DNA of 64,000 bases from Photobacterium indicum (GTDB lineage Bacteria; Pseudomonadota; Gammaproteobacteria; Enterobacterales; Vibrionaceae): NCBI RefSeq assembly GCF_003026215.1, contig NZ_PYOC01000007.1:1-64000 (forward strand). The letters are read 5' to 3'. Below the pieces are notes generated by a model. That model ran no database searches, had not been told where the DNA came from, and saw only the letters and a list, made by a program, of their open reading frames with translations. This document shows, piece by piece, positions 25,383 through 33,961 of this stretch. Position numbers and translations under genes: made by a program. Position 1 is the first letter of the stretch. The number at the start of each line of letters is the position of its first letter.

Positions 25383-25553
25383 AAAAAGCGAATTCTCAAA
25401 AATGGCTTATAACTATCATCCGAAGCCTTTTCACCTATTACCCATCTTTGGGTAACACTGACTCAATAGAGCTTAATGCGCTCAGCAATTCGGGAGTGAA
25501 CTATACTTAAAGCCACAATTTTACTATGACTAAATAGTATCGAGGATAGCGTC

Positions 25554-26093
25554 ATGAAAGTTGTCGTTTATGTCTTTAGCGTGATATTGCTTTTTGCTGG
25601 CTATATCTCAACATCTGTCGCAAATGAAAAGTCTCAGGCAATGTTAGAAGATGCATTAAGTGCTGCGCCATCGTCACTAAAAGACAAAGTAACAGTGATG
25701 GACTGGGAGCAAAATGTTCTGCAAAAGGGTAATAGTAACTACATCTGCTTTCCTACCCCAGCTCAGTTGCAAGGTAAAGCCCCTATGTGTATGGATAAAT
25801 CATGGATGGAATGGGCGGATGCGTGGATGAATAAGAAGCCTTTTACTGCCAAAACCATAGGTATCTCGTACATGTTAGCAGGCGATGAAGGCGCAAGTAA
25901 TACCGACCCATACGCAGAAGGAGCAACAGCTGATAATGATTGGGTTAAGGAAGGTCCACATTTAATGATCATTACACCTGATAAGGCACTTTTAGACTCC
26001 TTATCAACAGACCCTCACAATGGCGGTCCGTATGTTATGTGGAAAGACACCCCTTATGTGCACATCATGATTCCTGTTGGTGATCGTAAATAG
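25554..26093 (+). CDS. Exported protein of unknown function, 179 aa
   Basis: A signal peptide covers about residues 1-23 (ends SVA). The mature part contains two cysteines near CFPTPAQ and PMCMDKSW, an acidic loop, and the conserved-looking blocks GPHLMIITPD and GGPYVMWKDTPYVHIMIPV. I do not recognise the family. GAGGATAG precedes the ATG and an intrinsic terminator follows 28 bases after the stop. It may be its own unit controlled by the palindrome upstream. Confidence 0.75.
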   Translation: MKVVVYVFSVILLFAGYISTSVANEKSQAMLEDALSAAPSSLKDKVTVMDWEQNVLQKGNSNYICFPTPAQLQGKAPMCMDKSWMEWADAWMNKKPFTAKTIGISYMLAGDEGASNTDPYAEGATADNDWVKEGPHLMIITPDKALLDSLSTDPHNGGPYVMWKDTPYVHIMIPVGDRK

Positions 26094-26120
26094 TCACCTT
26101 TTTAAGTATTAAATAACATT

Positions 26121-26147
26121 AAACGGCTGAATAATCAGCCGTTTTTT
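26121..26147 (+). terminator. Intrinsic terminator
   Basis: AAACGGCTGA-ATAA-TCAGCCGTTT followed by T residues, directly after the exported protein gene. Confidence 0.88.
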
Positions 26148-26343
26148 TATATAAAAAGATGGCATTACGCTGCAACGTGCGACATTAAGAATATCTGTCA
26201 TTATACTCACTCTTTAGCAGCATTCTTTTCATAATCAAGTACACTGGTGGTATGTATGAGTCATTCGTGAATCTACGTGCTAACAGGCGAAGTTGAGACT
26301 CCTATTGAATCAATGATTATAAGAAAAGAAAATACTAAGTACC

Positions 26344-27645
26344 ATGACGAATAATAAAATAACCAAAGTCACACTAGGTAAAGGTTTTACCTTTGATTGC
26401 TCAACAAAAGAACTAAAAGAAAATGAACGCTTTATTGAGCTAAACCGTGCTGAAAGGGAAATACTCTGCTATTTAATCCAGCATGCTAATAGTGTTGTCA
26501 AAAAGGAGCAGCTTCTTTCAGTAGGATGGACACGGAAAGAAATCACAACAACGTCTTTATTTCAGACTATTCGCAATTTAAGAATTAAGCTTAAAGAGGA
26601 TGAAATAGGTCAAATCATTGAAATGGTCCCCCGCCTTGGGTACCAAATTAAGGTCGATCATTTTTCAACCTCCTCTGTGCAAAATACAATTGAAAGTTCA
26701 AAAAAATCACACAAAAAGAAACGTTATATAATTGTATCGCTATGCCTTCTATTCATCGTCTGTTTTTTTTCATTGTTTTTTTTCTCTCAGCATTCAAAAA
26801 AATATCTGCATGAAATAGCTTACGATGATGATATGAACACATTCATTTATTTAGCGAAAGAAGAGGACGACCTTGAATTTTTACGTGACTATACAAAGAC
26901 ATTTGTGACACCTATCGATATTGAAAATAAACTCTTTTTTATCGCTAAAGCGGGTAAATACTATTCAGTCGCATATTGTGATAAAAGTGAACAAAACACC
27001 TGCAAACTTACGACAACAAAAGCCGTTACTTTTGCTCATTTTGATCTCAATGAATTTTGGCCAATGTTGTCATTAACCGGTAAAAACACTCAAGCAATTA
27101 CCCTATTCGATCAAGATAATAAAACCCCAGCAGCAGCAAAATCATTCAACCTTTATCTAGAAAATGGCGTTGTATCAAACAGTGTTGTTCAATACTTTCT
27201 TCAGCAAAAAGATCACCTTAATTGGTCTTTTAGTGGTTTAAACTACCGAATGAATACCGATACAAATCAATTTGTACCCGTTTCATTTAAAGGCGGAAAT
27301 TTTTCATTATCTAGAACATCCGTTTCTCCTTTCGTGGCAGAGATAACGGTGAGACCTGAGTTTTTATATTGGATTCAGACTGAGGCAGAACTTGCCAAGT
27401 TAGGTGTCAAAAAACCAGGAAAAATTGAAGAATATTTTGATAATATTTATTTAAGTAATCAAACACATAAAAGTTATATTGTCTTTCGTCAAAAAGACAT
27501 GATTCTATGGTTTTCAGAAGAGCTTGGCTTTTACTGGCTCAATAAGAAAAATATGCAAGATTCAAACTTTTCAGAGTTGGGCACATTTAAACAGTGTACT
27601 GATAACCTTGGTCTAATTCCCAATAGTGCATGTAACCCATTATAA
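26344..27645 (+). CDS. ToxR-like membrane transcriptional regulator
   Basis: 433 residues. Residues about 8-110 form an OmpR/ToxR-type winged helix (ELNRAEREILCYLIQH, SLFQTIRNLRIKLKE, PRLGYQI). A Lys-rich stretch precedes a single membrane segment at about 128-147 (IIVSLCLLFIVCFFSLFFF). The remaining 285 residues should be periplasmic and contain two Cys near YCDKSEQNTC and two near the end (QCTDN, ACNP), possibly disulfide pairs. This is the CadC/ToxR architecture: DNA binding inside, sensing outside. No cadaverine genes or obvious target stand beside it. Confidence 0.85.
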   Translation: MTNNKITKVTLGKGFTFDCSTKELKENERFIELNRAEREILCYLIQHANSVVKKEQLLSVGWTRKEITTTSLFQTIRNLRIKLKEDEIGQIIEMVPRLGYQIKVDHFSTSSVQNTIESSKKSHKKKRYIIVSLCLLFIVCFFSLFFFSQHSKKYLHEIAYDDDMNTFIYLAKEEDDLEFLRDYTKTFVTPIDIENKLFFIAKAGKYYSVAYCDKSEQNTCKLTTTKAVTFAHFDLNEFWPMLSLTGKNTQAITLFDQDNKTPAAAKSFNLYLENGVVSNSVVQYFLQQKDHLNWSFSGLNYRMNTDTNQFVPVSFKGGNFSLSRTSVSPFVAEITVRPEFLYWIQTEAELAKLGVKKPGKIEEYFDNIYLSNQTHKSYIVFRQKDMILWFSEELGFYWLNKKNMQDSNFSELGTFKQCTDNLGLIPNSACNPL

Positions 27646-27818
27646 GCGCTCTCAGCAGCGCTTGCTTACAGACTCTCTCTAGTAGTTATACGTCTGCTAT
27701 TAATCTATCACATAAACAACCAGAAGATTTAGCTTCCATCACACAGTGTTATATTGCAGTTTTCAAATTGCACTTGTTACGCTATTGTTAAAAAACAATA
27801 GCATAAAAGGGAAGTATC

Positions 27819-28097
27819 ATGCGTATTTTCAAACAAGGGTTGTTATCCTTATTTATAAGCCTTAAATCGTTTTTCTACTTAAGCTATCCATTGCTTCAAG
27901 CTTTATGTCTTTTAGGGTTTAGCGTCGGCGTTTTAATGATTATATCGCCGTCACTTACCCAAGGTTACAGTGAAGAGGTAATGATTCTATTCAGCCTTAC
28001 CTCTTTATACCTTTTCTTACTTAAGCAGTATTATATTCATGTTATTGCATGGGCAGATCAGCGCAAGAATAATATTATTACAGTAGACTTTAAATAA
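27819..28097 (+). CDS. Small two-helix membrane protein
   Basis: 92 residues with hydrophobic segments at about 23-47 and 53-70 and short basic ends. AAGGGAAG lies before the ATG. It converges with the LysR gene with only two bases between stop codons. No family recognised. Confidence 0.6.
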   Translation: MRIFKQGLLSLFISLKSFFYLSYPLLQALCLLGFSVGVLMIISPSLTQGYSEEVMILFSLTSLYLFLLKQYYIHVIAWADQRKNNIITVDFK

Positions 28098-28099
28098 CA

Positions 28100-28990
28100 T
28101 TACAGCAGGGTACTGAGTTTATTTCTTAACCATTTATTTGCAGGATTATGATCATTACGTTTATGCCATACCATAAAATGCTTCAACGGTTTTGAGGTAA
28201 AAGGTAAAGGTATAACCTGTAAATTAAACTGTTTTGCATATTTATTAGCAAGTAAACCACTCATAATACCTACAGAGTCACTATCTGACACCAGCGCCAT
28301 CATTGATACCATCGATGCACATTCACAGCTTAGCTCTCTCGGAATAAGGCTTTCTTCCGTAAAATAATTCACTTCAAGCAAATCTGTACGCCGCCTTTGA
28401 ATCAACACTTGTTTCTCTGCATAAAACTGCTCTCTAGTAGCCGTATTTTGTATATTGGGATGCTCCTTACGGCATACCATTACTGCAATATCGTCATAAA
28501 ACGCATTATATGAATACGATGGGTTTGATAAATGACCAAAATCAATGGCTAACTCAGCTTTGTGCAAACTAAGCTGATGAAATAATTCATCTTCATTATT
28601 TGGCGTAAGGTGTAATTGGATAGAACAATTACCCATACTTTCATCCGCTTCGATTTTCGGCCTGACTATGTGCATCATGGCTTCATTTACATACACCGTA
28701 AAAACACGATGAGCTTGAATATCAAAACCAGAGACATTGCCTAATGCGCTTTCTACCTTCGTAAAAGCAGGTTCAATCTCGCTTGCCAATTGAATTGCTG
28801 CATATGTGGGAGATATTCCTCGCCCTTCACGTACAAACAGTGCCGTGCCAAGCTGAGCTTGCAACCTTTTAAGTACGCCGCTTACCCCTGGCTGGGTTAA
28901 GCCTAACGATTCTGACGCTAAAGTGATTGAACGAAGTCGGTACACTTCTAAAAATACAATCAATAAGTTCAAATCTAATTTCGACTTCAT
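28100..28990 (-). CDS. LysR-family transcriptional regulator
   Basis: 296 residues: an N-terminal helix-turn-helix (FLEVYRLRSITLASESLGLTQPGVSGVLKRLQ, split here only to point to residues 13-44) and a C-terminal type 2 periplasmic-binding-like effector domain. The DNA-binding half resembles LeuO/NodD-type members. GGGTGG before the ATG supports the start. No divergent target gene lies directly opposite. The nearest upstream gene is the small exported protein at 29261. Confidence 0.88.
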   Translation of the reverse strand: MKSKLDLNLLIVFLEVYRLRSITLASESLGLTQPGVSGVLKRLQAQLGTALFVREGRGISPTYAAIQLASEIEPAFTKVESALGNVSGFDIQAHRVFTVYVNEAMMHIVRPKIEADESMGNCSIQLHLTPNNEDELFHQLSLHKAELAIDFGHLSNPSYSYNAFYDDIAVMVCRKEHPNIQNTATREQFYAEKQVLIQRRRTDLLEVNYFTEESLIPRELSCECASMVSMMALVSDSDSVGIMSGLLANKYAKQFNLQVIPLPFTSKPLKHFMVWHKRNDHNPANKWLRNKLSTLL

Positions 28991-29260
28991 TCGCCACCCA
29001 ATACATAAGTAATCGTGATGTGTTAAGTAAAGAATACTTTATATATTACGAGGTGTCACTGGCATAAACTACACCCATCAACATTAATAAGCCTTAAACA
29101 TTCTTAATCTGTTTTCGATATTGTTAATAAACTTCAACAGGATGGATTATCTCACGTTGAAGACTCTTGCAAGGAAGTGCCTTTAGCAACGCGATGACTG
29201 AGAACAACTCATCAATCGCAGGACAAACAAGTCCACGCATAAAATTGAGGTTACTACATT
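28991..29260. other. Divergent control region of lysR-type gene and small exported protein
   Basis: 270 bases without a gene. The half next to 29261 holds an imperfect hairpin (GCGATGA with TCATCAATCGC, around 29192-29221) and could be a structured 5' leader. Confidence 0.3.
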
Positions 29261-29503
29261 ATGAAAAATTCAATCAAAACAACTATTGCAGCTCTTGTTT
29301 TAGCAACATCTTACAACGTTGCTGCTGCTGATGGCGACTTCACGGGTAATGTGTCGTTTGAACAGCCACAAGCCCATGCCACTCAAGCTAAACATTTTAT
29401 TAATGACGGCACTCCTGAAAACTATAATTCAGGCATTGTTATTACCGAGAAAACATCACAGCCAACATTCGCAGAAAAATTAGATTCTGCTCGCGATAAA
29501 TAG
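29261..29503 (+). CDS. Small exported protein, 80 aa, unknown function
   Basis: Signal peptide 1-22 (ALVLATSYNVAA) and a mature part of about 57 polar residues without Cys. GAGG lies 12 bases upstream of the ATG. It is followed by a bidirectional terminator. No family recognised. Confidence 0.65.
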   Translation: MKNSIKTTIAALVLATSYNVAAADGDFTGNVSFEQPQAHATQAKHFINDGTPENYNSGIVITEKTSQPTFAEKLDSARDK

Positions 29504-29552
29504 CCTTAACGAAAGCGTTATAAATAAGCTCTAGCGCAATTATTCCAGATAT

Positions 29553-29582
29553 AAAAAAAGAGCCTCAAGGGCTCTTTTTTTT
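29553..29582. terminator. Bidirectional intrinsic terminator
   Basis: AAAAAAAGAGCC and GGCTCTTTTTTTT around a short loop, between the convergent small exported protein and ppiC genes. Confidence 0.9.
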
Positions 29583-29859
29583 AAGTGCGATAAAGCACTT
29601 TTACTATATGCCAGCCAAATTTAGTTTTTACCAAATGTGGGGTTAACAATTCACCGGTAAAGCACACTTTATCGAACTGAGGAACCATCTGACCTTTACG
29701 GAATTCACCCAAGTCACCACCGCTTTTACCTGATGGACAGTTTGAATACTTCTTGGCAAGCGTCTGGAACTTCGCGCCTTTCTTCAATTGCTCGATGATA
29801 TCTTCTGCTTTTTCTTGGTGCTTCACTAAAATATGAAGTGCTGCTGCTGTTGAAGCCAT
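29581..29859 (-). CDS. ppiC: Peptidyl-prolyl cis-trans isomerase C (parvulin)
   Basis: 92 residues, a single parvulin domain matching E. coli PpiC in length. [38 protein letters not shown] and [11 protein letters not shown] are the family blocks. Cytoplasmic, as no signal peptide is present. It catalyses proline isomerisation in polypeptides. AGG lies upstream of the ATG and a CRP-like site at 29912-29927. Confidence 0.93.
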   Translation of the reverse strand: MASTAAALHILVKHQEKAEDIIEQLKKGAKFQTLAKKYSNCPSGKSGGDLGEFRKGQMVPQFDKVCFTGELLTPHLVKTKFGWHIVKVLYRT

Positions 29860-29911
29860 GATTGATAACCTAATGTTACGAGTAAATAAGGGGATTAGCT
29901 ATGGTATGAAG

Positions 29912-29927
29912 TGTGCGATAAATCACA
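29912..29927 (-). promoter_or_regulatory. CRP-like site upstream of ppiC
   Basis: TGTGC-GATAAA-TCACA matches the CRP core at nine of ten positions. Its centre is 60 bases before the ppiC start codon, and an AT-rich -10-like TTATTT lies about 33 bases downstream of the centre. Confidence 0.5.
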
Positions 29928-30049
29928 TTAAGTATCAAGTAATAGTACGCACTCTCCCCTTTTCTTATGGCAAAAGAAAACCGCTTAATCGTGAAATTAA
30001 ACGATTTTCGTATCAAACAGTACTATTTTTTCAAAAAATTAATTTGCGT

Positions 30050-30550
30050 TTACAGCACATCAATACTGATATCTTCAAAGCTATATAGCTTTCCTCCAAA
30101 CTCATCAATAAAGACTTCCGCATCGGCTTTTTTGGCAAAGCTGCCCAATGTTTTCCCCATCGCGCCTTTTTTCTCAGAACCGATAACATACCAGGCCTCT
30201 CGAGCATTGATGAAATACTCGTCTTCCGGACGCTGCCAAGGCGTTTTACTCATATCATGAACATAGATTTCTTTAACCTGACGTTTGTTTTCCGGTTGCA
30301 GGACAAAGCTGAACAAATCGCGGGTTGAGCAGAACTTACTGACCGTGTCGGATGATTTATTATAAGACTCACCTTTTGGTCCTGGGAAATTACTGATGAT
30401 CATACCGCACAGGTGGCATTCATCAGCCTGTTCTATGGCGATGGCCTGACGCACCATGGCTTGTTCTGCTGATTCCTGATCGGTGCAGGCAACACCTAAT
30501 ATAAGCAACAGGGCAATACTGATAGTCCTTAGTGGATGTAAACTACGCAT
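30050..30550 (-). CDS. nosL: Nitrous-oxide reductase accessory lipoprotein NosL
   Basis: 166 residues with a lipoprotein signal (LLLILGVAC, Cys22) and the copper-binding signature CHLCGMIIS. NosL is an outer-membrane or periplasmic copper chaperone that delivers Cu(I) for assembly of NosZ copper centres. Last gene of the nos cluster, 88 bases after nosY. Confidence 0.93.
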   Translation of the reverse strand: MRSLHPLRTISIALLLILGVACTDQESAEQAMVRQAIAIEQADECHLCGMIISNFPGPKGESYNKSSDTVSKFCSTRDLFSFVLQPENKRQVKEIYVHDMSKTPWQRPEDEYFINAREAWYVIGSEKKGAMGKTLGSFAKKADAEVFIDEFGGKLYSFEDISIDVL

Positions 30551-30638
30551 TATGGTTTCCTTACTTATTCGAATTATTAAATGCTTTATTAAATTGAGCT
30601 ATTTGCTCTTAAAGCTGCTTGTTTATTGATTTTTATTC

Positions 30639-31457
30639 TTAAAGCTTTTTCTTACTAAATACCAAGGAAGCGACCGCCAAAGGTGCCACCACCCAGCCAC
30701 TCATCATCAGAAGCAAGGTTTCTTGTGAGCGGCTTTGGTCGATGGCAACAGCCAGCACGCCATTAACATCACCAGTATTCAATGCTGAAAGGTTTATTAA
30801 TCGGAACAAATCTGCTGGATTGAACATCATCAGCTGTACTAGCTGTTGCTGTGATAATCCATCTTCAACGCCGACTAGAATAGCCAGCAATGCCAAATCA
30901 AAGACCAGCACAAAGAAGAACCAGATCATCAATGCAATACCTGCCGCTTTAGATTTTTCCGATACAGACAGGCTGATCACATAGGCAATTGCGATAAAGC
31001 AGAGCCCCAATAGGGTGGCGGTGAGAATAAACAAGCTGAATGCAGGTACTACACCAACAAAATCGGACTGTATCGCCAGCAAGAAAGCAGCACTGCCAAA
31101 ACCAAGGCAGGTGGCTAGAGTTATGATAGCTCCCTGACCTAAAAACTTACCGAATAACAGCTGACTATGGCTAATAGGATAAGTTAACAACAGCAGCAAA
31201 GTGCCAGATTCCTGTTCACCGACAAAACTGTCATAGCTTAATAGCAGCGCAATCAACGGGATCAGAAATACCGCGAGGCTAGACAAGCTGGCAATCGTCG
31301 ATGACAAAGAGGCCACACCTAGCTGCCCAGATGCGACCGAGCCGTAATAGCTCAAGCCCAAAGACAGCACGGCAAAAATAAGCGTGATGGAAATCAACCA
31401 GCGGTTTCTGATTCCGTCTTGAAACTCTTTTATCGCGACAGCAAAAACTGGATTCAT
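30639..31457 (-). CDS. nosY: ABC transporter permease NosY
   Basis: 272 residues with about six membrane helices, of the ABC-2 permease family. The start codon overlaps the nosF stop by four bases (ATGA). With NosF it forms the ABC complex that works with NosD in maturation of the NosZ copper-sulfide centre. Confidence 0.92.
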   Translation of the reverse strand: MNPVFAVAIKEFQDGIRNRWLISITLIFAVLSLGLSYYGSVASGQLGVASLSSTIASLSSLAVFLIPLIALLLSYDSFVGEQESGTLLLLLTYPISHSQLLFGKFLGQGAIITLATCLGFGSAAFLLAIQSDFVGVVPAFSLFILTATLLGLCFIAIAYVISLSVSEKSKAAGIALMIWFFFVLVFDLALLAILVGVEDGLSQQQLVQLMMFNPADLFRLINLSALNTGDVNGVLAVAIDQSRSQETLLLMMSGWVVAPLAVASLVFSKKKL

Positions 31458-32446
31458 GAACTTACGGCCTCCGACCTATTAAGAGCTTCAGGCTGGTTTG
31501 ATACATTTGGTATATTTGACGCTTTGGATTTAAGGGCACAATCATCATTCAGATAATACTGGTAGAGCTGATCCAAATTGACCGGCTCAATGTGGAGATC
31601 ACTGATATGGTCATAGCTGAGCAGCTTACGGATTACAGCCAGTTTATCGTTTTCTGGAACCAATAACTGATTATCATTAACCCGCAATTCATTGAGAGCT
31701 GGATCATCCCTAAGTATACCCTTGAGTCCCTTAGTATGAATCGTTACAGGTAAGCAAGCCTGCTCGCGTAACTGTACCAAAGTCCCCATTGCTCGCGACT
31801 CGCCACCCGACAAAATCATAGCTCTGTCGATATGCTGCTCCACGCCTGGCAAGATATGGGAGCAGAGGATAATACTGGCACCGTTACTCTTAAGGTTGTC
31901 TACCGTTTGATAGAACTCTTTCGTCGCAATAGGATCAAGACCCACAGTGGGCTCATCAAGCAATAGTAATTTAGGCTCACCCAAAAAAGCCTGGGCCAAA
32001 CCCAGTCGTTGCCGCATGCCCTTAGAGTAGGTTTTAACCTTGCGGTTCATGGCAGCGGTTAAGCCGACTTGCTCCAGTAAGGCAATGACCTGTTTTTTAT
32101 TCACCGATTTTAGTCGAGAGAAATAAGTCAGTACTTCCAATCCGGTAAGGTGATCGTAAAAACTGACATTTTCAGGTAAATAGCCGATATTCCGACGGCT
32201 GTGCCAGGCTTGCTTTGACAATGGATCCACGCCGAAGATCTTTACATCCCCGTGGCTAGCTTTAGTAACGCCGAGGATCAGTTTCATCATCGTCGTTTTG
32301 CCTGCCCCATTGTGACCAAACAAACCAAGCACTTCACCGGCAGCCAGTTGCAAGTTGATATTTTTTAACGCCTCAACCTGCTGATAGTGTTTGCTCGTAT
32401 TGTGTAATGAAACAATTGGAGAGGTCGCTTTTATTAAAGAGGTCAT
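31454..32446 (-). CDS. nosF: ABC transporter ATP-binding protein NosF
   Basis: 330 residues from an ATG at 32446. The frame is open to 32503, but the longer start would overlap nosD by 47 bases. Walker A GHNGAGKTT, signature YSKGMRQRLGLAQ and Walker B LLLLDEPTVGLD are all present. The C-terminal 100 residues are the usual extension of this subfamily. Energises NosY in NosZ maturation. Confidence 0.92.
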   Translation of the reverse strand: MTSLIKATSPIVSLHNTSKHYQQVEALKNINLQLAAGEVLGLFGHNGAGKTTMMKLILGVTKASHGDVKIFGVDPLSKQAWHSRRNIGYLPENVSFYDHLTGLEVLTYFSRLKSVNKKQVIALLEQVGLTAAMNRKVKTYSKGMRQRLGLAQAFLGEPKLLLLDEPTVGLDPIATKEFYQTVDNLKSNGASIILCSHILPGVEQHIDRAMILSGGESRAMGTLVQLREQACLPVTIHTKGLKGILRDDPALNELRVNDNQLLVPENDKLAVIRKLLSYDHISDLHIEPVNLDQLYQYYLNDDCALKSKASNIPNVSNQPEALNRSEAVSS

Positions 32447-32456
32447 GGTTATGCTG

Positions 32457-33776
32457 TTACCCCGCTGCTTGGTTGTTTTTAGGCATAATTTTATCAAGAG
32501 CATGATTTTCCGATGCAGACGGTACTGTCATTAATGGAAAGCTATCTTTTACCCCTGCAGGTTTAAGTACCGGAAATTGTTTCTGTATCCAGCGCAGCAT
32601 TAGGATTGCTGGGCTATCAAGTAATACCTTAGCTTCCGGATATAGCCACACTACTTTATCGATCCCATCATTGGGTTCAAACGGAGTATCCCCTTTGCCA
32701 TCGTTGTTCAGATCCCAGCCAAGGTAGTTACTCCAGAAATTTCCGATACCGTCCTGACTCCACTCCTGCTCTCGATTAGAAACATATTTCACCTGAACAG
32801 GGTTATTAATAAAGCTATTTCCAAAGATTTTGACATTTTCTGATCCCGCCGTGAGATGAATACCAATTTCAGCGGTGTCGATACTGTTGTAGCTGATGGT
32901 GTTGTAACCCGAGTTATAGATAAACAGCCCCTTTCCATCACGCCCCATGACTTTATTTTCAGGCTTAGTCCAAACATTCTTGATTCGATTATGGCTGATA
33001 TTAGAATAGGTAATAAAATTCATCAAAAAACCGTAATCTTCACTATCACGGCTTTCATTACCAGATACTATCAGCTTGCGAGAACTCATTAATGCATACC
33101 CCGCCCGCGTGTTATAGGCCAGGTTGTCTAGCACTTGGTTGCTATGAGAGTACATATAATGGATCCCATAACGGAGATCATGCATAGTATTGTTTTTTAA
33201 AATATTATTTTGACTAGCAATGATGTACAAACCATCACGGGTCTTGCTTACCGTATTGCCAGTGACCTCAACATATTCAACTTTTGATAGCTGAATACCA
33301 TTTCCTCTGTCGGCCGAACGTAGCTTGGGGTTACCCTCAATCTCGTTACCTTCAACCTTGATATGTTTCCCGTCCTGTAACCAAATACCGAAACCGTCAC
33401 CCTGCAGTTTGTTATTGCGAATGATCAGGTTGCTGGCTTGCTTGTCCGAATAGATACCGGCGTTTTGCTCTGTTAAATCACTACCCCAATTAATGATGGT
33501 TAGACCCTCAATCAGGATATCGGAGTTTTTGATCTGCAGAGCGTGCCCCTGTCCGCCGGCATTGATGGTAGCTGTGCTATTTCCGATTAGAGTAATGGCA
33601 TGACTAAGAACAAAGTTACCCAAATATTCACCCGAAGCCAACGACACCACATCGCCATCCGACACCGAATCCAGCACCACTTGCAAGTTGTCGTCAGCCG
33701 TTACCTGATAGGTTTTGGCAAACGCTACAGGCTGGAGACAAAACAGCACTATTAGTGTAATTATTGGTTTAATCAT
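32457..33776 (-). CDS. nosD: Periplasmic copper-centre maturation protein NosD
   Basis: 439 residues with a signal peptide (about 1-20) and a right-handed beta-helix of CASH/NosD repeats, seen as regularly spaced IxxNxI/NNxL segments such as LIIRNNKLQG and IEGNEIEGN. NosD receives material from NosFY for the Cu-Z site of NosZ. It is separated from nosZ by 185 bases that include a strong hairpin. Confidence 0.92.
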   Translation of the reverse strand: MIKPIITLIVLFCLQPVAFAKTYQVTADDNLQVVLDSVSDGDVVSLASGEYLGNFVLSHAITLIGNSTATINAGGQGHALQIKNSDILIEGLTIINWGSDLTEQNAGIYSDKQASNLIIRNNKLQGDGFGIWLQDGKHIKVEGNEIEGNPKLRSADRGNGIQLSKVEYVEVTGNTVSKTRDGLYIIASQNNILKNNTMHDLRYGIHYMYSHSNQVLDNLAYNTRAGYALMSSRKLIVSGNESRDSEDYGFLMNFITYSNISHNRIKNVWTKPENKVMGRDGKGLFIYNSGYNTISYNSIDTAEIGIHLTAGSENVKIFGNSFINNPVQVKYVSNREQEWSQDGIGNFWSNYLGWDLNNDGKGDTPFEPNDGIDKVVWLYPEAKVLLDSPAILMLRWIQKQFPVLKPAGVKDSFPLMTVPSASENHALDKIMPKNNQAAG

Positions 33777-33893
33777 CGACTGTTTTTAACTTCCCTACTA
33801 CGACTCAAAAGATAAAAGCACAAAGGTGATGATGCAAAAGACCAGTACATAATAAATAAGCTACATACTGACTAAGCTATATGAAGAAAGGTA

Positions 33894-33922
33894 ACAAAGT
33901 GCCAACTTGAATGGCACTTTGT
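33894..33922 (-). terminator. Hairpin after nosZ, possible partial terminator or mRNA stabiliser
   Basis: ACAAAGTGCCA and TGGCACTTTGT form a perfect 11-bp stem with a seven-base loop, between nosZ and nosD. No good T-run follows on the minus strand, so readthrough into nosDFYL is likely and the hairpin may set the higher level of nosZ mRNA. Confidence 0.6.
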
Positions 33923-33961
33923 CGGTCCTGCTAGCTGTTCAGGCTATACCGATTCAGCATA

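Noticed and set aside
29858..30260. Plus-strand frames across the ppiC-nosL gap
   Set aside because: They overlap nosL antisense and contain no plausible start.
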